Source: Ceratopteris richardii
Lineage: Eukaryota; Streptophyta; Polypodiopsida; Polypodiales; Pteridaceae
DNA length: 64,000 bases
Assembly: GCA_020310875.1 (NCBI GenBank)
Contig: CM035407.1
Coordinates: 223,640,545 to 223,704,544 of the forward strand
Direction: 5' to 3'
In this document: one piece after another, positions 44,427-56,734 of the stretch
Numbering within the stretch: position 1 is the first letter of the stretch
Layout: each line of letters opens with the position of its first letter
The notes under the pieces: model-generated
Seen by the model: only the letters and a program-made list of their open reading frames with translations
Database searches by the model: none
Told to the model about the DNA's origin: nothing
Made by a program: the position numbers and the translations under genes

Positions 44427-44428
44427 CT
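44427..44428 (-). promoter_or_regulatory. Candidate 3' splice site before aORF1 of element E
   Basis: The minus strand reads TTTGTATATTCTCACAG 24 bases before the aORF1 ATG. The aligned site of A reads TTCTATATTCTCACAA, so the AG is lost there. A possible acceptor for a spliced accessory mRNA; the donor is unknown. Confidence 0.35.
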
Positions 44429-45161
44429 GTGAGAATATACAAAGGAATGTTAACATTGCAAATGGACACCAAGCGTTCATGTGTCCCCGTTACAACATTA
44501 ACGTGACTTTAGTGAGAGATTAGTAGGTCAACAAGTGCTCGGTAATCGTGTGTGTAATCAGGGAATGGATAATCCTAAGAGCTAAATGGAAAGGTGCGGT
44601 GTATGAGTGATGTAGTTAGTAAGTGGGTATGAATTTACAAATGAGGGTCGGGGGCTTTATTACACGATTTGGGCTACCAAACAAACAGAATGGCTGTTGG
44701 TCTTGATTTTGTGGAGACTCTGGAGGGCTTTATAAGAGTGTCTGCTTGGAAATGAGGCTTTTTAGGGACCCATTTAGAAGTGATTCTACTTTGTTGATGT
44801 ATGAAACACCACAAGAAATGAATTAATGTGATACTAGAACACCTCTATGGTCACCATTAACTCATTGCCACTCCAAACTTTGAGAAATGATAGCCTAAAG
44901 TAAGAACTTTGCTTCTACAGAAATTCCTAGTCATCAAAATGACATACCTTCAGTATTTTGCTAATTTCTCCTTGCTAAAGTATTATTTCTCCATGAAACT
45001 TTATAGGCTGAAACTAGAAGAGTAGAGCTTTCCAAAAAGCTATCATATGCATCAAACGGATCTCTAGAACTCAAGTTATGGCTCTCACAAGATGACCCTG
45101 TATGACCTTCCAAAATTGGAAATCTTTCCTGTTATAGTAAGAGCGCCTGTTTAAAATTAGA

Positions 45162-45468
45162 ATTCGATGCCTAGCATCGACTTGCAACGAGAATTCGATG
45201 CCGGGCATCGACTTGGGATGTTTTTGGCCACTTTTCAGCAGGGATTCGATGCCGGGCATCGACTTCCCGCATAAAACCTTGATCTTTTGGACACCAAAAC
45301 TATAGGTGATTTCATGCACACTTAGAATATGACTTACCAACTGGAATTCAATGCCAGGCATCGAGTTGCTCCAACAACATCATGTTTTCATTCAAAACAC
45401 TTCAGTACTGAATGAAAAATATAAATGAAAATATGACTTATCAGCAGAGATTCGATGCCAGGCATCGA
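45162..45468. repeat. Five dyad repeats TTCGATGCCGGGCATCGA in the solo LTR
   Basis: Copies at about 45162, 45194, 45245, 45347 and 45451, each 18-19 bases, with arms CGATGCC and GGCATCG. Spacing is irregular (about 32-104 bases). They lie downstream of the LTR TATA motif, so they would be in the transcript leader. Confidence 0.93.
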
Positions 45469-45669
45469 GTTGCTTGGAAAACTTGATCTTTTTAACTCAT
45501 CACACAGTAGGTAATTATGGAGATGATGGAGAGAGACTCATACACAAAACTTTACTCAGTTCTTTCTCATAGCTATGAAAACTCAGAAGTTTTACAGATG
45601 CTTTCTCACTCAGAGAATCCCGACTATACACAGTCGTATAAATGAACTCCTTCTTCTACTTCTTCTTTC

Positions 45670-45671
<2 letters not shown>

Positions 45672-45700
<29 letters not shown>

Positions 45701-45702
45701 GC
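45672..45702. repeat. (CT)n microsatellite
   Basis: About 31 bases of CT repeat, just downstream (minus strand) of the TATA motif of the solo LTR. Confidence 0.95.
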
Positions 45703-45706
45703 CGCG

Positions 45707-47479
45707 TCAGTTGATACAAACTAACTTATATAGGTTTTTGTATTCTTGTGATTTTAAAAAACTTCTAGAACTAAAGTGAACTAACTTTACAAATATGATA
45801 CATTTGTGAATTTTTCCCTTCACATAGGCATGGGGTTTTCTTCCTAAGATTTGACCTTCAAATATATGTCCAGTTAGTGATTGTTTCTCCAACATACTTG
45901 TGCCCATGGAAGAATATGTGTTCGTGCGTGATGTGTCAGAATGGGTATCAGATGTTCGAGTGAGTGAACCATGTTGTATAGGGTGTGGCCTCTGTGTAGC
46001 TATTTGAGCCTGCAAGCAAGCCTTAGGCACCCAAATTTGTCTTGATTGTGGGCTAGCCTTCATCGACTTCTTGGGTACCCAAATAGACTTCTCTTTCGCA
46101 AAAGAATTTCTGAAAGACTTCTTATTAGTGTCGTGTTGTTGATTACTAATAAGAAGTTTTGCCCATGTGGTTGGCTTGATCGCAACAGGCTGTTCGCCTT
46201 TCCGCACCCACGCTTGTTTCAATGGTTGAGACATCCTGCCTCTCACATTCTTTTGGCCTCCAGCATAGGTAGTCTTCTGTATTTGATCTGCCTTTGGTTG
46301 CTGCATCCCTCTGGCCTTTGGAAAAGAAGGGAGTTCCGTTGTGTCCTTGACTTCTTTATTGAGCTCATCATTCCTCTGCATCACATAGTTTTGGACAAGA
46401 ACAACATGTTCATCTTCATGTGTACTCCTGGAAGGACCAGGAGTGTGTGCTTTGCCTAATTCCTTCAGTGCTTCATTGTCTAACTCAATTGTAATGCGTT
46501 TCTCATTGACCCAAACCTGAAGAAGTCCACTTCTTAGGTTTAAGTTGACTGCATGGTCATAGATCCAGTCTTGACCCAATACCAGAGGCTCAGTGAGGTC
46601 CTCATCTTGACACACTATTACTTTCATTGTCATTAAGACATCTTGAATGTGGAGGGGAAGCTCCACCTCGCCCATGCAAGGGGTTTCCACGCCTCCCAAT
46701 CCTATGAGATATGCCTCTATAGGAATGACTTTTAATTTCAATTCTTGACAGTAAGAGAGTCTCACCGCACTAGTGGTTGCACCTGAGTCAATCAATGCTC
46801 GCACCGTTTTTGCACTAATGCCTTGTCCTAGCTCTAAGGTCACAAAAGGACACCGATCAATTATTCTATGAGATCTAACACCTGAAGCTTCACACATTGC
46901 CATATGATATCCTGGGTCCGCATAGTCATCTGCCCTGGGCTGATCCCTACCCTGTCGTCTCAACTTCATCCTTCTAATGCATTCTAAAGCTTCTACTTGA
47001 GCTTCTTCTCGAATTCGCTTTTCTTCCTCTTTGCGCTTCTTGGCAATGTTGAGTCGATTTAGCATCTCTTCAGTCAGAGGTTCCTGATATAACTTGACTC
47101 TGCACCCACTTATGTAGCTAGGTAGAATATCACCTTCTAATGTGGCTAGTTGTACTGCTCCACTCGTTGAGATCCTATTTATGATCATAGGTCCATAGCC
47201 ACGCTTCTCTAATTTTCTCGCATGTTGCTTCAGGGTGTAGACTAAAACTAAATCTCCTACCTTCAAGCCTTTATCCTTAACATGGGCGTCAAAGTATGCC
47301 TTTTGTCGCTTCTTAGCTGCATATATCCCTACGGCAGCCCTCAGTCTTGTTTCACCTAGCCGTTCAAGGTCAAAGATTCTCGAGGAGAGCTCATGGCCCG
47401 TCCAATCATGCTCATGTGCTACTCTCAATGTAGGTATCAAGAAGTCTAGTGGTAGCATAGCATGTTGGCCAAATACCAT
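45707..47479 (-). pseudogene. pol: Element E pol, 3' piece: integrase C-terminal part, second protease-like domain, WVPK tail
   Basis: It follows an in-frame TAG near 47548 that separates it from the integrase core. It encodes the integrase end (PFQMVFGQHAMLPLDF to YISGCRVKLYQEPL), then the retropepsin-like domain (RALIDSGATTSAV, GLGGVETPCMGE, LVLGQDWIYD), then the basic tail with SIWVPKKS and QIWVPKAC. After about 45895 the frame enters the solo LTR and the real tail resumes at 44791-44640, where the minus strand still encodes further WVPK-type motifs (KWVPKKPHFQ). All motifs visible here are intact. Confidence 0.88.
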
Positions 47480-47545
47480 TTGAAAAGGAGTGGCTTGGAG
47501 TACCGTTTTGTAGGCAACTCGGTATGCCCAAACAACATGATGTAG

Positions 47546-48676
47546 CTATTTGTCCCAATCAGAGCATTTATTATTCACTAACTTGGTAAGGACGTTGCAT
47601 AGAATCTTATTTGTGCTTTCGGCTTGCCCATTAGCTTGTGGATGGTAGGGGGCAAACTTCTTGTGTATAACCAAGAACTCTTGGAGAAGATTTTCGATAA
47701 CTTCATTCAAGAAGTGAGTCCCTCTATCGCTGACTAGCTCTATAGGTAGCCCGTATCTTGTGAATACATTCTCAAATAAGAACTTGGCGGTTGTCTGGGC
47801 ATCATTCTTAGTCGTGGCTTTCACTTCCACCCACTTGGTCAGATAGTCTATGGCCACAATAATATATTCTGCATGCGAACCCTTAGCTGGGGGATTAATA
47901 GGACCTACAAATTCTATTCCCCACTTAGAGAATGCACGTCCACCCATCATAGGTTTCACGGGCATCTCATCTTTGCATATAGGATATTGAGTTCGCTGAC
48001 AAACATCACACCTCTTCACATAGGTATGTGAATCCATGCGAAGGGTCGGCCACCATAAGCCTGCAAATAGGATTGCCTTGATCACCCGATCTGGTCCAAA
48101 GTGTCCTCCTGCTACACCTTGGTGAGCAGCTTCCAAGATCTTGATATATTCACTCTCATGGACACATAGTCTCAGGTAACCATCTTTACCACGCTTGTAT
48201 AGATTATCACCAATGAGTGAGTAATCTAGGGCTTCTTGTTCTAGACTTCTTTGTGTGGACAGTGTCATATCTTGAGGGAATGTTCTCGTCCTCAGGAAGG
48301 CTACTAATGGTTCACTCCAATCTGGCACTATGGACACTTGATAAAGAGTGGCATGTTCCACGGGTGGTTTAGTGCAACAGATTGGGCATTCCTTGCACAA
48401 CTTATGGACATTTGCTTCCATAGTTGGCCAATGCACTCCGAGTCTCCTTAGTGTCTGTAGGGTTCGTTGCTTTGAGTACTGTTGCTCTAATGCACCTACA
48501 TGTGCTAATTGCAACCATTTAGCGTACTCATCCTCTTCCACACAACAAGCTAGGATCCCTTGATCTGTGTGCTTGTACATACTTCCTGCCATGATCTGGT
48601 ATTTTTGGGCTTTTACTATCTCCCTATCTTGAGTGTTTATGAATGGGTGGTTAGGCCCGTATGTCAATACTGGCAC
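47546..48676 (-). pseudogene. pol: Element E pol, middle piece: tandem HHCC domains and integrase core
   Basis: 376 codons. First HHCC: AHVGALEQQYSKQ ... CPICC; its second histidine position reads Gln (EQQY, against EQHY in A and GNHY in B). Second HHCC: AHQGVAGGHFGPD ... CDVC. Integrase core: GIEFVGP (the first catalytic Asp reads Glu), LVSDRGTHF, GQAEST. It is separated from the RT piece by a net 7-base deletion near 48695 and from the C-terminal piece by a TAG. So the zinc domain, the core and the frame are all damaged. Confidence 0.9.
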
Positions 48677-51600
48677 TAATGGCTTAGCCCACGGAGGTCC
48701 AAATTAAACAAGTAAGCATCAGGAAGGTCATCTGATACTCCTTGTGGGGCTTCTCCAGATGTGAGCCTAGAGAGATGGTCTGCTCTCAAGTGAGTCTTGC
48801 CTTTTCTCACCACAACCTCAAAGTCGTATTCCATTAGCAAGAGAAACCATCTTATTAATCGACCTATATTGCATGGTTTGTTTACCAAGTACAATAATGC
48901 CTGATGATCGGTAAAAAATTTAAACTTATTTGCAAGCAAATAGTGTCTAAACTTTTTAACTGCATATACCATGCCTAATCCCTCTCGTTCTGTGGTGGTA
49001 TAATTTCGTTCAGCTGCATTCAATTGTCTACTAGCATAGGCAATCGGAAGATCCATATTACCTTCACCTGTAGGTTGTGCAAGCACACATCCAATAGCAT
49101 AATTGGATGCATCCACATGAACATGAAATGGCTTATTCCAATCTGGGGTGGTCAAGATTGGTGTTGAACACAATCTCCTTTTGAGCTCCTTGAAAGATTC
49201 CTCACATTCATCAATCCACTCAAAGTTAGTCAAAAGTCCATACAGAGGCTTTGCTATGATGGCATACATGTGTATAAACCGTCGGTAATAGCCACAGTGC
49301 CCCATGAAAGCTTGTACTTCCTTGAAATTCTTTGGCCTAGGTAGCTCGGCTATGGCTCTTACTTTCTCTTCATCGGTGGATATGCCATTCTTTGACACTA
49401 TGTGTCCTAGAATCTTGCCTCGCCTGACCATGAAAACACACTTTTCTGGGTTCAGGCAGACTTGATACTCTCTACATTTGTCAAAGATTTGCCTGAGTTC
49501 TGGTATATGTGTCTGTCTAATGTTGGAATGAGCACAGAGATCATCAACATAGACCTCTAAATTCTTCCTCAAGAACTCTTTAAACACGTGACACATCAAT
49601 CTTTGGAAAGTTGCAAGAGCATTGGTAAGCCCAAATGGCATTACCCTAAAGGCGAATATGCCCCACTCGGTGGCAAAAGCAGTCTTATGCTGGTCCTCTG
49701 GAGCAATGGCTACCTGATTGTAGCCAGAAAATCCGTCAAGGAAACTGTATACTTCCTTGCCTGCTACTCTTTCTAAGAGATGTTCCGTGATAGGAAGTGG
49801 ATAGTTATCTCGAATAGTGGCTGCATTAACCTTCTTCAAGTTAATGCACACGCGTAGCTTTCCATTCTTCTTGGGCACAACTACAATGGGGGATACCCAC
49901 TCGGTGCACTCAATTTCATAGATAAATCCAGCTTCTAACAGATGATCTATCTCTTCTTTGATCTTGGCAGCATAATTATCATTGTATGTGTATGGCTTTT
50001 GCTTAGAGGGTTTCGCGTCTGAGGTCATGGGAACTGTGTGTGAGCATATGTTTGGGTCTACACCTTTCAAGTCCTTGTAGCTCCAAGCAAAGACATCTCG
50101 GTACTCTCTTAGCAAGGCTATCAACTCATACTCTTCTTCTTCCGTCAGGTCATGCCCTATGTAAGTGCATCTCTCTTCTCCTTCTTCCATGGCTACAACT
50201 ATTTTCTTGGTGGTTTCTTTGTTATCATAGGCCTCTCCTGATTGAGCCTCACGTCTTGGCATCCTTACCATGACTCTTCTATCGTCTATCTCATACTTTT
50301 TAAAGTTTTCAGGGACCTCAAACAAAGATTCTTCCTCTTGTGGTGTGACTTCTCTCTTCTTTCTTTTCTTTCCTTCATCCTTAGGGGTCACTTGTGTGGC
50401 TAACCTTACATCATTTGTATGCTCTCCGTGTCTCTGGGGTTGAAATTCTACTTCGTAGAAGTATTCTTCATCTGATGCAAAAGGTGGGTCCATAATGATT
50501 GACTCTAGATCGGAGTCACTTGCATCCTCAAATGCATCAGGACTAGGTTCACATTCTTCTAGAACTGCCTCTCCCATGATTGGCTCTATGGAGAAGACTG
50601 AAATGTCATAGCCATCCTTGTCACAGTGAGGTGTACATTGTTCTTCATTGATGGCTACATCCATTGTTGCTAAAATTTCTGCCCAGCCGTGAGGTTCAAA
50701 TTCTTCGTCAGGGAATACAACAGCTGCATAGGCTGGGTCTTGAATTGATCTATGTGTCTCTTTCGCACCTACTTCTCTTGCTCTTTCTCTCTTCTCTTCT
50801 TCTACTGCCACTTTACACATCCATAAGTGAGTGTCTTCATGCATCCATGAGGATCCTGATCCTATGGAATGCACAGACTCTGTATCATCTTTGGCTCTAT
50901 GGATGGGGTTCCATTGGATAGGAGGGACATCTCTATGAGAGTAATCCTTGAGATTGACTTTGGTCGTAACACCTAAGTGTTGCAAGTACAAGGAATTGGT
51001 TCCCCAATCCTGTACCATTTGCAACTGTCGCATAAATGGTCTTCCCAAAATCATCTCATATGCATGGTTCTTGCTAAAATCACAGATAGCAAATGTATGC
51101 TCAAACTCTACACCACATGTAGTGAGAGTTATTCCTTCTAGCAAGCCTAAGGGTCTTTCTATGTGACCATCGGCCATCTGCAATTTCATCCTCGTGGGCG
51201 TGAGTGCTGGCTTGCCCCAACGCTTCCATAGGGAAGGGGTAGCAATAACAACTCCTGCACCTGAGTCTAGAATTGCCTTGGTTGTGTACCCCTGATGGGT
51301 AATTGGAAGATAGGTGTTTCCTTCTTCACCTTCAGTCATATCTCCTATCTTGTCTAGAGGAATTTCTAGGACTGTTCTATGAGAACCTACCTGGGAACGT
51401 GGTTTAGCTACCTTTGGCATTTGTTCGGCTACATGCTTCCACAATTCTGGTCTAACCTTGAGGAGCTCTTCTAAAGTGAGGTTACACTGCACTTTAGTGT
51501 TCCTTATTACCTCCGTATTCCTAGGTATGACTGAGTCTTCATTTCTTACTAAGACTTTGGGTGCTCTCATACACGTGGACTTTACTTCCCATGGGCTTGT

Positions 51601-52422
51601 GAAATGGGGTAGTTCTTGTATGGAATTAGATTTGAAGTCTAATCTCTCCTGAGATTGAGTGCTCTCCTGCTCTTCATAAATGGATGGGATGTCTTGTGGG
51701 AATTGGTCGTGTGCATCATCCACAAGTTCAATGGGAGGAGGGACTTCACTTTCTTTAGCCCATTTGTCTTCTTGAATCTCTCGTAGGAATTCTGGTGTGA
51801 ACCGATTCATAGAAGAAGATGTGTCTGGCTCCGTAGAGTTAGGCACATAGGCTTCCTGGGCAGAAAGGCTTACCCTCTTACTTGCCTTGCCCTTACTTGG
51901 AGGGGTGGGCTCCTTTTCTGATTGTGCAACTAGCCTCTCCAATCTTTCTAGCAGTCCATCAAAGTGCAACTGCGTCTTAGCTGAACTAGAGATGTTAAAG
52001 AGGCGACTGGCTTCAAACATGGTTTGGGCCAATTCCACCATCTTAGCACAAATTTTGGTTCGTTTAAGCTCTAGTTCTACTCTAGGGTAACACTTTTCAT
52101 GATGGGTTACGTTTGGCCCTTCTTGGATTCTGGCCTGATATGCTTTGAGCATCATATTTAGGTCCTCAGAAGTGGGATCTGCTAGGACTGATCCTACTCT
52201 AGGGGGTGGGGGGTTTGTGTGAGGTGGGTTGGAAGGTGGTAGGTCGGATGGAGATGGGAATGGTGGAGGTGGGGCAGTGTGAGAGGGAGTTTGAGATGTA
52301 AGCTCAACTATCCTGGCTTTTGTTTCTCTTAGGCTTTCCTCGAGTTCGCTCATCTTCTTAGCCCACTGCCTTTTCATCCTTTCTCGACTATCTCTCCAAG
52401 CTCTAGTCCGTTTCTTGGTCAT
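48676..52422 (-). pseudogene. pol: Element E gag end and pol, 5' piece: protease, RT, RNase H
   Basis: An open stretch of 1,248 codons. It contains the proline-rich linker region after gag, the first protease (AILDSGAGVVIATPSLW; EMILGRPFMRQL), a long acidic linker, RT (NGKLRVCINLKKVNAATIRD; VYVDDLCAH intact) and RNase H (DASNYAIG, TDHQALLYLVNK, RADHLSRL). It ends in a frameshift: compared with A, 12 bases are replaced by 5 near 48695. It is close to full length for these domains and needs gag from the broken region upstream. Confidence 0.9.
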
Positions 52423-54985
52423 GCTCTCTGTTCAACTAACATCTGAGCTCTTTTCCTAGCTTACCCCTTGGTTTTGCTGCAATGCTTGAGCTCTAGTGAC
52501 CACTTGCACTGGTGCAATGGAAGTCACACTTCCTGTAGAGTCTACTACTAACCCAATAACATTGATAGGAGTGATTTTTGGCATATTACTGGGATTCTTT
52601 GGGCAATCTCGTAAGAGATGCTCCTTTCCACAATCTTGGCAAAAGCCTTGGATTGTCACTAACTAGGGTTGTGTAGATGGAGGTAAGGGGCAATCACAAA
52701 TGAGGTGAGCTCCCTAACATCTGTAGCATGGTCCTCTAGGGAATGGGGGTCTCACTTGCCTAGGTTGTGGTCTAGGGTTGGGGTTTGTATACATGACATT
52801 TGCGTAATCTGACTCCCAACTAGGTTCACTCGGCTCTTCACTATAGTAGGACTCACCATGTTCAAGAGACTGCATGTAGTAAGCCTATGGACTATCTATG
52901 TGAGTGGAATTAAAACTATGATCACTCGGGTCACTTTCTGAAAGCAATGGAGTCACTGGGACTATGGCTCTGTTCAAATTTTCCTCAGCAGCTGCATACT
53001 TTACAGGAATCACATTAGCTGGGGTTGGAGGTTGTTGAGCTAACACAGGTTGAGGCCTTTGTTGGTTTTGGTAGGGTTGTTGATAGGATTGCTGTGGTCT
53101 CCCATATTGCTGTGGAGGGTACTGGTTCTAGTATCTTCCCTGTTGTGGATATGGCTGAGGGTAGGTTTGCCTAACTGCTTGCTTATTGTATGGGCAGCCT
53201 TGTGCTGTGTGATTTCTGTATCTCCGTTCTATGGTGCAATATTGGCTATTAGGGTTCACTTGGGGTTGAGCCATGATGGGACACACGTTAGCCATGTGGT
53301 CACCGCCGCAAGTATAACACCTCTTACTGGGGCAAATCTAGGAATTTGTTTACTAGAGACACCTAGTTTTTGAGCTACTTTCTCAACAAGTTCCTCAATT
53401 GATGTAGATTGCGAGGAAGAGAGGCTAGAAGCGCTATCGGAATCTTTGTAGATTTTTGAAAGCTCTAGTTCCTCCCCTAGGTTATCCTCAATGTCAATGC
53501 ACATGCGTACACACTCTTCTATGGTCCTAGGGTCCTTCAAGTACACATAGGATCGCAACTTTGTACTTAGCAATCCATCCAAGAATAAGGCCACTTGTTT
53601 GGCTGGTGTGGGTAACTCAGGAACAGGGCATCTCTCAAGATATTGCCTAAACCTTCTTCCTGCAAGTCTCACGGTCTCTTGAGGGGTCTGCTTGAAGCTA
53701 TGTATCAATGAGGAAGTATTATGCCTTATGCCACTTTTAGAGAATTCAGTGATGAAAGCCTTTAAGAGTTGGTCTATGCTCCTAAACTGCCTCTCATTCA
53801 ATGGTTGAAACCATGTAAGGGTTGTGTTCCTAAGGGTTAGATCAAAGGCATTATACTGCGTGAATAGGTCCTCAACTTGCTCAGCTCTCAAGACTTGCCT
53901 AAACTCGGCCACATGATCATATGGGTCTCCTGTGCCATCGAAGTAGTTCTTCGTGGACGTAACTAGTTGAGTCGGTCTCAAAGTCCTCGTGTGCTCTCTA
54001 GGTCTTGGTAGAGGGAATTCATCCGCATTCCTTTGGTTCCTTGGGGCTCTAAGTCCCTCAGGTTCCACTCTATTTGCTTCCGTTCTCGTTCTTTCTCTTC
54101 CCACTGGGTTGGCAAAGCTTACCTCCGATCTATCTCTATGTCTAGCTCTTTGAGCTCCGTGAGCTTGGGATGTTCCAGCTCTTGGGTGAACAAAGGACAC
54201 ATTCGATCTTGGTTGGGGGAAAATAAATTCACCTTTCTAAGTGTAAGCATGCCTATCATTTTCTGTAACCACAAAGATCCTCTCTGAAGCGTGATCTAAG
54301 TAGGTCACTCTACCTGGGCTATCAGGATCTTTGAACTCATCATGATTGTTCCTACCTCATTTGGATGATCAGATCTATACCTCCAAAAGGCTTCATCAGT
54401 CTCTCGGTTCAGGAGTAGATCTATGCTCTTATTGTCTTGGGAAATCCACTCTGGTGTGATAATCCTAGTGAGAACAGATTTGCCTTGGGGGGTTCTAGGT
54501 TCTACACCCATGTTTCCTTGCTCCAGGTCACCTAAATCCGTTTCCGGGATCACGTTTCCAAATTCGTCTGTCCTATCTGGATGACTGGTGACTACATATA
54601 TGGTTCCTTCTTTGTCCAAGTATGCTCCATTTTCAAACTTGACAGCTGGGTGCTCTAGTCCAATGGATTGATTTGGGTTTTTGATCTGGACCACAGATCT
54701 TCCTAGGCCGTCCTCATAAATGCTAGCACCTAATCAGTTGGTCCTAAGGTATTCCAGCTGCATCTTGTAGGGGCCTTCTACCCTATGTAAGTATGGCACA
54801 CCTGAACTTCGTGTAGGTCTCTCCATACCGTGGGACATCTCTGACTCACTAGTTTCAGAGCTAGGGTAGTGCGAATAATGGCTCAACTGCTGGGCCCAAG
54901 ACCTAGCCGTATGATTGACACTAGCCTCTGAAGATCTAAGACTTTGTCTATCTCTTCCTAGGTGTCATCCTGATCTAAGTTTCAT
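52423..54985 (-). pseudogene. gag: Element E gag, with several stops
   Basis: ATG 54985 (MKLRSG) aligns with MNLRSG of B. A TGA at codon 7 (54967-54965) and another at 54736 interrupt it. Open pieces at 54694-54305, 54200-53256 (gag domain, TKNYFDGTGDPYDHVAEFRQ, LERCPVPELP) and 52659-52456 (zinc knuckle CQDCGKEHLLRDC) match B in order. A further zinc-knuckle stretch near 52720 has stops. Several stops are TGA or TAG at Arg or Gln codons of B, which fits decay of a methylated, silenced copy. Confidence 0.88.
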
Positions 54986-56708
54986 ATGCTTAGCTGAGCT
55001 ATCCCAATTTTTACCCAAGGTACAACCTCGTTGCTGAGTTCTTTTGTATCAGTCACTTGATTCTTTTTAGTTGATTATTGTGGTTATGATCTTGTCTGAT
55101 ATCACGTCGTCAGGAACACTTGAGTTAATTTTCCGCACTTGTATGTTGATCGTCTCACGTTAGGTTCTTTTCCTTTAAAGTTGTCGGTCACACACAGGTT
55201 ATCTCTTAACTTGAACTTGATTTCTTAGATAGTCTTGACTTGTCTCGTGCCTATCGTTGCCCTGACTTACTTCTAGCACTACTCGCACTTAGCATAAGCT
55301 AGAAATGGACAGAGGGCGTTGATAATATTCCAACCTTTCTTGCAGATCCCATGCTCTTTGGTGCTCAAGAACCCAGTTCTCAAGCTTGCAGATTACCCCT
55401 TGCTTTGGAAGCCTTCTAGTGCTCTCAGTGGACCTATAAAAGTCCCAAAGTTAGCTCAAGACTTAGATTCAAAGGACACAGAAAATCACTTTCATTCATG
55501 TAATTCATAAGTCAATTTGCACCATGCCTCTTTGGAACACAATTCTAGAGATCCCTGAGTTTTCCTCCCCCAGGATATGGTTCACTTAACAAAACAAGAA
55601 TCACAGCAATCAGATTTCATATGAGGAAGATATGACAGTTCAGGGATCTAGGGTTAAAACATGGTAAAACAGGTCATCAGGGAAACAAGATTTTCTCTCA
55701 AGTTACAAGTGTCGGAACCTCACAAATCACTATTTGCTTGATAAGTATGCCTAGAATTTTCCCCAAAATAAAGTAATATAAACCCTAGAAAATTGGCCGA
55801 AAAAGCCTGTCAATCGCGATCGACAGGTTTGTCAATCGCGATTGACAGAGGTGTCTGTCGGGGCCTGTCGTTGACATGTCAGTCGTGATCGACAGTGTCA
55901 ATCCCGATCGACAGAGTCGGTCGTGAGTCCTGTCAATCGCGATCGATGGTGTCAATCGCGATCGACACTTTTTCCAGGATTTTCGCCATAATTTTAGTCG
56001 ATCGGGAATGTGTCCGTCGCGATGGACACGTGGCAACGCGAGTTTTGGTGTCAATCATCAAATTTCAGTCGGTCGCAATCGACAGTGTCAATCGCGATTA
56101 ACTGAATCCTATGCGGTAGTCGGTCGGTCGTGAGGTCTGTCGGTCGCGATCGACACGTCAGTCGGTAGCGATTGACAGGGTTTGTCGATCGTGGCTGTCG
56201 ATCGCGATCGACGATGTCAATCGCGATTGAGAGAAAAACACGGAATTTTTTAGTTTTGTTTAGTGATTTCGAATGTGCTCTTCATGTGTATCATTATGGT
56301 GTACTTGATTTTACCAAATAGGCAATTTTTCTGTCGATCGCGATCGACATATGTCGGCGACACAGAGATAGTTTCGAGCTTGTCCGTACCTGTGTAGCCT
56401 GCTGGACAGGGTGATACAGCAACAACCTACAAGAGTGCTCAAGAAACAAGCAAAAAATCCAAGCACACAAGTCGCTCTCTTGCTCTCTCTCACAAGTGGA
56501 ATCAGGGAAATGGGAGGTAGAAGGTGATATGATCAAAAACTGAAATTTTTGCGATGATGGAGATGGAGATCGGATATGTTGAGGATGATAATAGTGATGA
56601 TGATGGTGAGGTAAGGAAGAGAAAAATAAGAAAAAGTAAAGAGATTACCTACAACGCCAACATCACAACTCTACGTCTTACCATCACACGCTCGTCCTCA
56701 AAGCTCGA
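54986..56708 (-). other. Element E untranslated leader (1.7 kb)
   Basis: Between primer site and gag start. The segment near 55560-55690 matches the B leader, so the two leaders are homologous outside their repeat arrays. No coding frame is convincing. Confidence 0.8.
55806..56347 (-). repeat. Leader repeat array of element E, TCAATCGCGATCGACAG motif
   Basis: About 14 imperfect copies of a 16-17-base motif of the type GTCAATCGCGATCGACAG, with palindromic core TCGCGA or CGATCG, irregularly spaced over about 540 bases. Some copies are diverged (TCCCGATCGA, TCGCAATCGA). The position corresponds to the TATCG array of B. Confidence 0.92.
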
Positions 56709-56726
56709 TCCCCAGCAACGGCGCCA
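56709..56726 (-). promoter_or_regulatory. Element E primer binding site (tRNA-Asp type)
   Basis: The minus strand reads TGGCGCCGTTGCTGGGGA, 8 bases inside the 5' LTR. It differs from that of B by one base. Confidence 0.9.
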
Positions 56727-56734
56727 GAATTTGG

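Larger units (their letters stand above)
44792..45894 (-). mobile_element. Solo LTR (1,103 bp) inserted in element E
   Basis: TG...CA termini (minus strand TGTTGGAG ... CATCAACA) are flanked by a perfect TACTT duplication (44787-44791 and 45895-45899). Element A has the uninterrupted site (ACAAGTAGAATCAC near 4225). A TATA-like CCTATATAAG lies near 45727-45736 on the minus strand, followed by a GA run and then dyad repeats. No internal region remains, so it arose by LTR-LTR recombination. The pol frame of E reads into it and stops at 45707. Confidence 0.93.

Noticed and set aside
44792-45894. Extra coding exon of E pol
   Set aside because: The TG...CA ends, the TACTT duplication and the empty site in A show it is an inserted solo LTR.
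55806-56347. CRISPR-like array in the E leader
   Set aside because: Repeats are short, imperfect and palindromic with irregular spacing, and they lie in a plant retrotransposon leader.
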